NCBI GenBank assembly: GCA_002049455.2
Contig: KV918794.1
Coordinates: forward strand, 338,125-402,124
Length of the DNA stretch: 64,000 bases
Direction: 5' to 3'
DNA from: Porphyra umbilicalis
Lineage: Eukaryota > Rhodophyta > Bangiophyceae > Bangiales > Bangiaceae
The notes below the pieces were generated by a model. That model worked only from the letters and a program-made list of their open reading frames with translations, made no database searches and was not told the origin of the DNA. This document shows positions 55,139-64,000 of this stretch, piece by piece (the stretch's first letter is position 1; every line of letters begins with the position of its first letter). The position numbers were made by a program, and so were the translations under genes.

Positions 55139-57049
55139 GGCCCCCGTCCGCCGCCGCCGCGGCGGCGCGCACGCGTGGGCGTGGGGGGGGGAGGGGCGGG
55201 GCGGGGAAGACCGACAGCTCCCCGGCGCGGGCAGCGGGCGGCGCGGCGACGCGGGCGGTCGGGGCGGGGGGGCGGCGCCGTGTGCCGCCGGCGCCCGCCA
55301 TTGATCACAGTCGGCGGGGGGCAAGCGGCGGGGGCCGGTGCCCCCCCGCCGCCGCTCCGGTCGCCGCCCCCCGCCCACGCGCACCGCCGAGCCGCCGCGC
55401 GGCGGGCGGCACCAGGTGCGGAAAGCGCCGCCGCGTCGCGCCCGTCGTTGCCGCCGTTGGCCCACCCGCCGCGCCGCGGGGGGGCACGGAATTGAGCCCG
55501 CAACGCCCGCGGCAGGCGGCGACACCCCGCCGACCGGGGCGGCCACGGCGTGCAGCGGGGGGGCCCAACGGGGGCCCCCGCACCCGCGCGGCGGCCAGGC
55601 GTGGAAATCGAGGCGCGCGCCCCGCCGCGCGCCGCGCGGACCGCGCCACCGCCTCCCCCCCGCCGGCAGAGCGGCCGCCGCCCGCTGCCACCGCCGCCGC
55701 TGCGGCCGCCGCCCGCTGCCGCCGTCGGCGGCCGCGCGGCTCGCCGCCGCCGTGCGGTCGCCGACCGCGTCATGGGCGTGGTGGTGGCGGGGGGGGGGGG
55801 GGGGGGGAAGGGACCCGCCACGTCGACGGAATTTGGGGTGCATGCGCGCCGCCGCGCCGCCGCCGCAGCACCGCGCCGCCGCCGCCGCAAGGTCGCCGCG
55901 TCGGGCTTCCTCCACGGCCATCGTCAAACCAACGCCACAACCGCGGCTGGCACTAGGACATGGTGCCGCGGGGGCAGCGCGCCCCACCCCCACCGTGCGA
56001 CGGCGGCCGTCGGAGGCGGCCGCGGCCGTCGCGCTCAAGCGCGGTGCGCGGCGTGCTTGGGCGGGGTCTGGTCGCGGTCGCGCTGCCCAAATTTCCACGT
56101 GCTCGAATTCAACCGCCGGCTCACGCGCCGTGATGCCACGTTGGCGACGACCTGGCGCACCGCCTGCCGAGGAGCGTCTCGTTGGCTGCGTGTTCGAAAA
56201 AGTGGAGGCAAGGGCACGGACAAAGCAGAGGAGGTGAAGGATGCGTTTTATTGGTTCTGAGCGCAATTCTGATTGACAGTAGACGAGCCTCGGCATCCAA
56301 TTTTTAGAAGATTGACTATATTTTAGAATATTGACTATGTTTTTAGGATTACGTGCAATCCCACGCCGTGAATACACGGCAAAGGGCCACCATTGGCCAG
56401 ATAGAATTGGTTAAATACATAAAATGTAACAAATATGACACGTGTCTTTTTCTGAGAGGCTGAACGTCATGGTCTCTTCTGCCGGCCCCTAATCAGCACC
56501 CCACGACTGGCGACGCGCGGACGACACGAGCGGCTCAACGGCGCCTCTCGAGCCGGCAGATGATCTGTCTCGGATGGGATGCGGCACCCAGAACGCCGCC
56601 CCCCCCCCCACACGCGCGTCCACGCGGCGGGGGGTCAGACAAGCGCCCCGCGGCGGCCCCGCCGGCGCCCGTGCGTCCCCCCCCCGCGACGGCGCCGCGG
56701 CCGCCCCCGCGGCCCCGCCCCACGGTCGCGGCGACGCGGCGCGGGGTGCACCGGTCGCGGTCGCCGCCGCAGTCGCGGTCGCCGCCGCAGTCGCGGTCGC
56801 CGCCGCAGACGCGGTCGCCGCAGCGGTCGCCGCCGCGGCGGTGGCGGTGGCGGTTGCGCCGCCGGCGGGCGTCCGGGCCCGACGACGCATCCCCCCGCGT
56901 GTCCCGTCGGGCTGGCCCGCTGCCGCGGCATTGGGCGCCCGCGTACCGGCCGCACCCGTGGCGGGGGCGCCCGGCGGCGGCCGTCGACGCGGTGCCTTGT
57001 CTCCCCCTCGTGGTCCCCCCCCGCCCCCCCCCCCCCCCCCCAGATCACC
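55139..57049. other. GC-rich spacer between divergent genes
   Basis: Positions 55139-56240 are low-complexity GC with G/C-runs and mirrored phantom frames on both strands. An AT-rich island lies at 56240-56480. Positions 56752-56840 contain about five copies of an 18-bp unit built on CGGTCGCCGCCGCAGTCG. A C-run ending in CAG just before 57050 could be a splice acceptor for an unseen upstream exon. Confidence 0.5.
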
Positions 57050-57536
57050 ATGCATCGGCTCAAGCGCATCTTTCGGCGCCCCGCGGGGGGCGCCGCCACC
57101 CCGGGGGCGCCACCCCCACCCACCCGACGCCCTCCCGCGCGTCGGCCGAGGGCGCCCCCCCCCCCCCCCCCCCCACCCCCCGCTCTGGGGCGCGCTCCCC
57201 CCCCCTTCCGGTTGCGGCGGGCCCCCCCCCCCCCCCCCCCCCCCGACGCCCCCCCCCCCCCCCGTGGCCCCATCCCCACGGCGACGCGCCCCCTCACCTC
57301 CATTGACGAGCTGCTCGCGTGGGCGCCCGACGCGGCCGTCGATGCGGCGCTCGGGTGCCCCGTGCCGCTGCCGCCGTGGGCGGCCGCGCGGGCGGTGCGG
57401 CGGCGGCGGCAGCCGCGGCGGCGGCTGATGCTCATCCACGACTTTGCCGGCGGGTACCCGCCGTGGGAGGCGCGGCCGGGGGGCGTCGGCTTGGCGGCAG
57501 ACGCGGCGGGCGTCGACGGGGGCGGACGCAAGGCCG

Positions 57537-57580
<44 letters not shown>

Positions 57581-58891
57581 CCCGACACGGTGCCCGTGCA
57601 TTGGCGCTTTGCGCACTGGGCCTATGTGGACGTTTTCGTCACCTTTTCCCACGCGCGCGTGTCGGTGCCCCCCCCCGGCACGTCGGCGGCGGCGCACCGG
57701 CACGGGGCCCTCTCCCTCGGCACCGTCCTCTTTGAGTGGGCGGCGGGGGCGGTCGACCTCCGCGCCGCCATTGGCGGCCGCCTCGCCCGCCGCGCCGTGA
57801 CGGTGGCGGCGCTCGGGCGGCTCGCCGCCGCGCGCGGCTTTGACGGCTACCTCCTCAACGCCGAAGTCGACGGCCTCTCCCCCGCCGAAGCGGCGGCCCT
57901 CTGCGGGTGGGTGGGGGACCTCACCGCCGCCGTCCGCGCGGCGGTCGGCGCCCACGGGGCGGTCGTGTGGTACGACGCGGTGACCGTCGATGGGGCGCTC
58001 GCGCCCCAAAACGGGCTCACCCCCGCCAACGCGCCCTTTTTTGCCGCCGCGGGGGGGGGATGCTCACCAACTACTGGTGGGCGGCCGCGTCGCCGGCGGT
58101 GGCGGCGGGCGCCGCCGCAGCCGCGGGGCGGCCCCCCGCCGACGTGTACATGGGCGTCGACGTGCACGGGCGGGGGACGTACGGGGCGGGGGGTGGGGCG
58201 TCGCCACCGCCGTCCGCGCGGCCGCCGCCGCGGGCGTCTCCGTCGGCCTCTTTGCGCCCGCGTGGACGGTTGAGGGCGCCGGCGGGCCCGGCGGCGCCGT
58301 TGCCGCCCCCGCCGCCGACGGCCGCGGCGGCGGCGCGGCGGCGGCGCAGGCGGCCGCCGCCGCCCGCGAGGCGCGCTTGTGGACGGGCCCGCCGGGCGTC
58401 GGCGGCTTTGGCGCCGCCGCCGTGGCCGCCTACGTGCGGGAGCGGCCGGTGCTGTGTGCGCTCCCGTTTGGGACGGATTGGGACCCGGGGTGGGGCGACG
58501 GCGGCGTGTGGGCGGGGGGGGTGCGCCGCCCGACGGGGGGGGGGGGGGGGGGCGGGGGGGGGGACCGCCGCTGGTTTTGCGCCGCCCGCCAAGCCGTCCA
58601 ACCGTCCTTTCGCCGCACCGTCCACGCGGGCGCGGCGGCGGCGGCGGCGGCGGCGGCCGACGGGGGCGGGGGGGGGGGGGGAAAGCCGCCCGCCCCATGG
58701 GGGGGGTCACCCTCTCCATGGACGAGGGCGTTGCGTGGTCGGGCGGCGCCTCGGTGCGCGTCGCGTTTCCGCCCCGCCCCCCCGACGGCGCGGCGGGCGA
58801 CGCGGCGGGCGACGCGCCGCCGCTGCCGCCGCCGCCGCCGCCACCGGCGCCGGCCACCGGCGCCGACGCGGCGGCGGGGGCGGTGGAGGCG

Positions 58892-58934
<43 letters not shown>

Positions 58935-59463
58935 TCGCCCTTTGCCCTCCTCCGCCTCCTCGTTGCGTGCGCGCCCTTTTCCGCGGCGGGCACCCCCCTC
59001 ACCGTCACCTACACGGTGCGGGGCACGGCCGCCGCGGCGGCGCGGGCGGGGGTGGCGCTCCTCTTCACCCACCCCGTGTCGGTGGTGCTCCTCGTTGGGG
59101 GCGGCAGCGCCTGGGCCGCCGCCCCGCCGCCCGCGCTCGCCCGCCTCCGCGTGCACGGGCGGGCGGCGGCGGTGGTGGCGGTGCCCCCGTCGGTGGCGGC
59201 GGCCGTCGGGCCGCCGCCGGGGGGGGGGGGGGGGGGGCCGCCTGGACCCGCCGCGTCTACCACCTCCCGCCGGCGGCCGTCGCCGGCCGCACGCTCGTCG
59301 AGGTGCTCGTGCTGGTGGGGGATCCGCCGGCGGCACCGGCACCGGCGGCGGCGGCGGCGCCGCCCAGCGGCGGCGCCGACGGGGACGGTGGCGCCGGCGG
59401 GGCGACCGCCGACCGCGGCGGCGGTTACCGCAGCCGCAGCCGCCCCGGGGCGGTGGTGTGTTC
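57050..59463 (+). CDS. ENGASE: Cytosolic endo-beta-N-acetylglucosaminidase, GH85 (several frame breaks)
   Basis: From the ATG at 57050 (MHRLKRIFRR) a Pro-rich leader precedes the GH85 domain: PLTSIDELLAWAP, LMLIHDFAGGY, VHWRFAHWAYVDVFVTFSH, AAHRHGALSLGT and GFDGYLLNAEVDG. The catalytic Asn (57857-57859) and Glu (57863-57865) are present. Then come AVVWYDAVTVDG, and in other frames LTNYWW, YMGVDVHGRGTYG, GVSVGLFAPAWT and a C-terminal beta domain (PLTVTYTVRG, TRRVYHLP). At least five frame changes occur, all at G- or C-runs near 58057, 58190, 58680, 58900 and 59225. The enzyme cuts the chitobiose core of N-glycans. The 3' end is uncertain, and Ala/Pro-rich frames continue to about 60709. Confidence 0.8.
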
Positions 59464-60279
59464 CCCCCCCGCGACCCCCCCCCCCCCCCCCCGTCCCCCC
59501 CTCCCCGGCGGCGGCGGGCGCCTCCCCCGCGTCCCGTCGGTCGCCTCGTCCTTTGGGGGTGGGTCGGACACGTCCGCCGCCTCCTCCTGCCGCGCGTCCA
59601 TCCGCTCTGCAACCATCCGCGTGGCGGGGGGGGCGTGCGGCTGGGCGCCCGCCGCGCCGCCGCGTCGGCGCGCGTCCTCTCCCTCTCGGGCGTCAGCGCG
59701 CCGGGGGGGGGGGGGGGGGGACCGTCCCGTCGACGCCCCGCCGGGCGGTGCGCCGCCGCACCCCCGCCGTCGGGGCGAGCGTCGACACGCCGACGACCGG
59801 CGGCGGCGGCCGGTGGGCGTCCTCCCCCGCCGCCAGTGCCGGCCCGGCCGCGGTGGCGACAGCCGCCGCCGCAGCGGCGGCCGCCGGCCGCGCCGTCCGC
59901 GCCGTGCGGCCGGCGGCGTGGGACCGCCACGCCGCCGCGGCGGCGGCGGGGCTCGCCGCCGCCACCCGCGGCGGCGGCGGGGGCGCGGGGGTGGGGTCCC
60001 CCCCCCCCGCCCCCCCCCCCTCCCCCGCCGGCGCCGACGCGCGCGCGCGGCGGCGGCTGTCGAGCACCCCCTCCCTCCTCCGCGGCAGCGCCGGCTGGTC
60101 CGCCGCGGGGGGCGACCACATGACGCTCGCGCAGCTGCGCCGCGCCATTGACGCGGCCGTCGGCGCGCGGTCGGGGGCGGGGGGGGGGCCCGCCGACCCG
60201 CCGCCGGCGGCCACCACCCCGTCGGGCGCACCCGCCCCCGCGCCCGCCGCCGCGCCCGCCGCCGCCACCGCCGCCACCA

Positions 60280-60311
<32 letters not shown>

Positions 60312-61457
60312 GCCCCTGTCGCCGCGGCGGGGGCGGGTGACGCCGCCGCCGCCGCCGCCGCCGCCGCGGCCGCGGCGTCGGTGGTGCCGCCGGGGGACCC
60401 CCCCCCGAGGCAGACCCGCCCGACGCGGACGTGGTGCACGTCGGCACGTTTGTCATGGCGCCGACGTGGGCGCGCGGCCGCCCCCCGCCGCGGCCGTCGC
60501 GGGGTTCGGGGCGCCACCCGCGGCCCGCCCCGCCGGCGGCGGCGGTGGCGGCCGACGCGGCGGCGGCCGGCGCGGCCGGCGGCGGCACGCCGGCGGCGGC
60601 GGCGGCGGTAGCACAGCCGACGCGGCCGCGGGCGGGCCGCCCGTCGGCGGGCGTCGGCCGCGTCGCGGAGCGGGGGCGCCTGCGTGCGTCGGGCGGGGGG
60701 GATGGGTGAGGTGGGGGGGCTTTGGGGGGGGTGGGCGCGTCGCGGCGGCGCCGCCGCCCCGTACGGGGTCGGGGCCGACGGCGTGCGGTCGCCGGCGGCG
60801 GGGGGCGTCGGCCGGCCGGCCGGCTGGCCGGCGGGCCGCGCCCGCGTCAGGCGGGGTTGGGCGCCGGCCCCGGCGGCGCTGCGGGCGGGCGGGCGGGCGG
60901 CGGGGGCGGGGTGTGCGTGGGCGGTCGTCGCCGCCGACGCGGCGGCGGCCAACAGTGATTTCATCGTCCGTCGGCAGTGTGCTTTTTTTTTGCGTGGGCG
61001 GGGGGGCGCCGCGGCGCCCGCCGCCGCCGCCGCCGTAACCGCGCCGCCGGGGGTGCGACCACGTGGCGGGGCGTCTGCCGCCCGCGCCCGGCGGGGGCCC
61101 GCCCCCGTCCACCTCGGAAGCGCCCGCTGTCGAGCCCAGCCGCCCCCTCTTCCCCCCCCCCCAAAATGGCGCCCGGGCCGGCGCGCGGCGCCGCCCAGTG
61201 CCGTGGCGCAGAGGCGCGGCGGCGGCAAGCGCGCCGCCGCCCGCAGCGGCAATGGCGCCGTCGCCGCGCCCGCGCGGGGGGCGGCGGCGGCACCCCGCCG
61301 CGGAGGCGCCCGCGGCGCGGCGCCCGCCCGTCCGCGTGCGCCCGCGCCACGCAAGCGGCGGCAGCGCGCGCTCACCGCACCCCCAAGCGGCGGCCGCCCC
61401 TCCTCCCCCCCCCCCCCCCCCCACCCTCGCCCCCCCCCCCCCCCCCCCCCCCCGTCC
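59464..61457. other. Low-complexity GC region after the ENGase domain
   Basis: Frames continue on the + strand as Ala/Gly/Pro-rich sequence. One readable stretch (GDHMTLAQLRRAIDAAVG near 60115) and another (VVHVGTFVMAPTWARG near 60433) look more protein-like. They may be the ENGase C-terminus or a separate gene. C-runs at 61407-61453 precede the tafazzin stop. No firm call is possible. Confidence 0.45.
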
Positions 61458-62840
61458 CTAGGACACCTCGTACGGGTCGCCCAAATCCACCCCCTCCTCC
61501 TCCGCCACCGTCGACCGGAGGCGCGCGCGGAGCAGCCGCAGCGCCGTCGACGCGGCCTCACACACGTCCGCGTAGAGGGCGAGGCACTCTGGGGGGTCGG
61601 GGAGCGGCGCGCCCGGCGGGCGCCCCCGCGCCGCCGCCGCGCGCGCGGCAAAGCAGCCCGCGTGGGCGGCGAGGACGGGGACCAAGTCGAGGGCCTCCCC
61701 GACCATCACGTACGCCGTTTGGCCGAGGCGCGGGGCGACGGAGAGGAGCTCGTGGGTGGCCCCGTCTTGGGGCATCACCCGCTCGACGCCCTCGTGGTAG
61801 ACGGGGAGGAGCGTCGGCGGCGGGGTCCCCGCCGGCGCCGCCTCCATGGCCGTCACGACCATCTTGCCGAGGCCGTGCCGCGCGTACGCCATGCCCTCTT
61901 GGGCGACGCGCCCTTCGGGAAAGACGTGGAGCCACTCGCCGCGGCCGAGGAGCGCGCCGTAGCGGGAGAGTTCGGGCTGCGCGAGCCCCCCACGCCGCAC
62001 AATCGGGAGCACCTTGCCGGCGGTGAGCACCGCCGCCGCCGCGGCGCCCTGCCAACAAATGTCGACCGCGCAGAGGCCCCACCGCATCCGCCGCACGTCC
62101 GTGAGGAGGGACCACGGGAGCAGCGCGCCGAGCAGCAGCGGGTCGTCGAGGACGGACTTGTGGTTGGAGACGGTGAGGAGGCCGACGCCCGCCGGGCGCT
62201 GCGTCACGGCCGCGAGCAGCGCGTCGCGGCGGTACACGCAGAGGCGGTTGGTCGGGCCCGCAAAGAGCGCCTTGCCGGCCGCCCCCGCAACGGCCATGAC
62301 AAACGCGGCGAGCGGCGCGGGGGGGGTCGGCGGCGCCGCCGTCGCGTCGCCGGCCGCGTCGGCCGCGCGGTAGTGGGGGGGGGGGACATACGTCCCGTTT
62401 TTGCGCTCAATGGCCGCCACCTCCGCGCGCGTGAGGCCGTCGACTTTGGGGAGGGCGGCAATGGCGTCGAGCCACCCGGGGGGGGGGGGGGGGGGCCCGC
62501 CCCGGTGGACACGCCGGCGGTGGGGGGGGGGGGGGGGGGGGTGTCGGCACCGCCGCCGCCGCCACGCCAGCGGCTGCAGAGGAGATGGACGCGGCGGCTG
62601 ACGCCGCTGTTGGCAGCGGCGTCGCCGGGGCGGCGGCTGAGAGGGGGCGCCCCACCGCCGCCGCCGCCGCCGCCGCCGGTGCCGCGTCGGCTTCAACGAC
62701 GCTCGCCACCACTGGCGGTGGGGGCGGGGGGGGTGGCGGCGCTGGCCACCTCGACGCAGCCACAAACGCCCGCCACAGCGTCCGCGTGGTCGGCGCGCAG
62801 GCGGCACCGGCGCCGCCGCCACCGCCGTCGCCCGACCGGC

Positions 62841-62877
<37 letters not shown>

Positions 62878-62949
62878 TGCCGCCGCTGCGGGCGCGGGCG
62901 GCGACCGCGGCGCCGACGCTGCCGCCAGTCCCGCCGTGGAAGAGTGCAT
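61458..62949 (-). CDS. TAZ: Tafazzin-like phospholipid-lysophospholipid acyltransferase (frame break)
   Basis: The start is the ATG at 62949 (MHSSTAGLAAAS). The N-terminal ~150 residues are Ala/Pro/Gly-rich and could include a targeting sequence. The frame changes in the G/C-runs at 62477-62540. The rest is open: GWLDAIAALPKVDGLTRAEV, an AFVMAVAG hydrophobic patch, then the acyltransferase signatures TVSNHKSVLDDP (HX4D), RMRWGLCAVDICWQG, GKVLPIVRRGGL, WLHVFPEGRVAQEG and LLPVYHEGVERVMP. It ends GDPYEVS at the TAG of 61458. This order is specific to tafazzin, which remodels cardiolipin acyl chains in mitochondrial membranes. Length is about 497 residues, longer than usual because of the N-terminus. 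Confidence 0.88.
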
Positions 62950-64000
62950 GGCGGTGGGAGACACCAGCCGCAGGGGGGGGAAGAGCGGGCGCCAGCCACT
63001 TGGGAGGGAGCGCCAGCCAGTGAGGTAGGGGGGGGGCGGGGGAGGCGGGGGGGGGGGGTGAGAGGGGCACGACCCCGCTGCGCCCGCCGCCGCCAGCGTC
63101 GGGGGGCCAGCGTCGGCCGGGGCGGATCACGGGGGGAGGCGGGCGGGCGGCGGCTGTGGACGGCGGTGACCGTTTGGGGCGCCGCCCCCAGACCGAGCGC
63201 AGCGGGGGATGGAGCGGCAGACAGGCGGCCGAGGGGGCGGGGGCGCGCCGCGGCGGCGCCGCCGGGACGAGGCCGGCGCGCGGGAGGGCGGCGGGGGAGA
63301 GGGTGGGGTGGGGGGGAGGCGGCCAGCCGCGACGGCGGCGGCCGCTCCATCAATGCGCCCAGTGTTTGCGGTCGAGCGGACTTCCCACGTGGCGAGAGGC
63401 ACGGCCAATCACGTTTGGGCGCACGTGGTTGCCCAGGGGAGTCGTGCCACGTCACAGCACGTTGTCAAATTGGGTCACGGAGAACTTAAAATATATGCGA
63501 ACCGTGAGAGGTCGTGAGAGAAATGTTTTTCCATGCAGCAAACCTCGTGACACCATCCTCGCAAATGTCGCTGTGTCGATCTCTAAAAGGCTCTGTCTGA
63601 GAAGGCTTTCTGACACCCCCAGAGACCTTCTTACCCCACCCACCTGGTCACCCCTACCCATGTGCGTACTCGTCTACTCCCAATAGCTGCGGGCACCGCC
63701 CAACCACGGACACTTGTGCTTGCCTCCTTTCCTGTCCTCTCCCACTCCTTTCTCCTGCTGGCAGGGGGGGGGGGGGCGAGGGGGGCTGCACATACATGCC
63801 GAGGGGGTCGGGGAGGATGGGGGCGCAAACGGTGTCGCTAGAGTGGGACGGCTGCTGGCATTGCCGTGCAGAGCTCTGGCAGGGTCATGGGGCAGGTCCT
63901 CCTTGCGCGATCAAACGGCACCCTTCACACCCAGTTCAAGGCAGACTTGGCGTACACAGTATGCATTCTTGCGGGCACATGGAGACCTCTGCTCGGACGC
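62950..64000. other. Upstream flank of tafazzin, no supported gene
   Basis: GC-rich with G-runs to about 63350, then mixed composition to the window end. Small frames on both strands give no recognisable product. It should contain the tafazzin promoter. Confidence 0.5.

Noticed and set aside
53673..55304. 543-codon + strand frame opposite the methyltransferase
   Set aside because: It is the mirror of a gene with clear motifs, and its own product is Arg/Pro low complexity.
60684..63023. 779-codon + strand frame opposite tafazzin
   Set aside because: The minus strand carries the full acyltransferase signature set; the + frame is a shadow.

Overview
This is nuclear DNA of a very GC-rich eukaryote. 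Genes are split by GT-AG introns of about 180-480 bp, and the products are typical eukaryotic proteins: PPP4R1, DHHC acyltransferase, E2F, BRE1, CstF-64, COX19, RPC11 and tafazzin. A thioredoxin with a transit-peptide-like leader suggests a plastid. The Ala/Gly/Pro-rich coding style, sparse introns, a Harbinger transposon and two tRNA genes with D-loop insertions (known from the red alga Cyanidioschyzon) make a red alga, for example a Porphyra/Pyropia-like species, the best guess. That identification is inference.

Layout. 1-3.6 kb: no supported gene, one long hairpin. 3.6-7.2 kb: PPP4R1 (+). 8.2-10.5 kb: five-exon DHHC palmitoyltransferase (-). 12.2-14.0 kb: E2F (-), facing BRE1 (+, 15.2-18.9 kb) across a 1.2-kb divergent spacer with two E2F-type sites. 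19.2-25.3 kb is a compact housekeeping block: Rsa3-like protein (-), CstF-64 (-), COX19 (+), RPC11 (-) and thioredoxin (-). COX19 and RPC11 converge so tightly that both stop codons lie in one CTAG. 26.2-27.5 kb: mitochondrial-type formate dehydrogenase (+).

27.5-30.2 kb is extreme-GC low-complexity DNA. 30.2-39.3 kb is a nest of transposons. Two MULE-like elements each have long terminal inverted repeats and a 9-bp target duplication. The second sits inside an older ~680-bp inverted-repeat element, whose uninterrupted sister copy lies at 51.2-51.9 kb. Inside or beside these are two pogo/Tc1-like MITEs, a WD40 gene fragment and a 154-bp tandem array. 40.6-46.2 kb holds a PIF/Harbinger transposase (+), a SANT-like partner (-) and a Cys-rich protein with a duplicated new-looking module (-). 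An unrecognised acidic repeat protein (-) follows at 47.7-49.1 kb. 52.2-52.8 kb has tRNA-Val(CAC) and tRNA-Leu(AAG), both with enlarged D-loops.

53.6-62.9 kb has three genes: a secreted/Golgi-type methyltransferase (-), a GH85 ENGase (+) and tafazzin (-). Their reading frames are broken at long G or C runs. The same happens twice in BRE1 and once in the Rsa3-like gene, so homopolymer-length errors in the assembly are more likely than pseudogenes.
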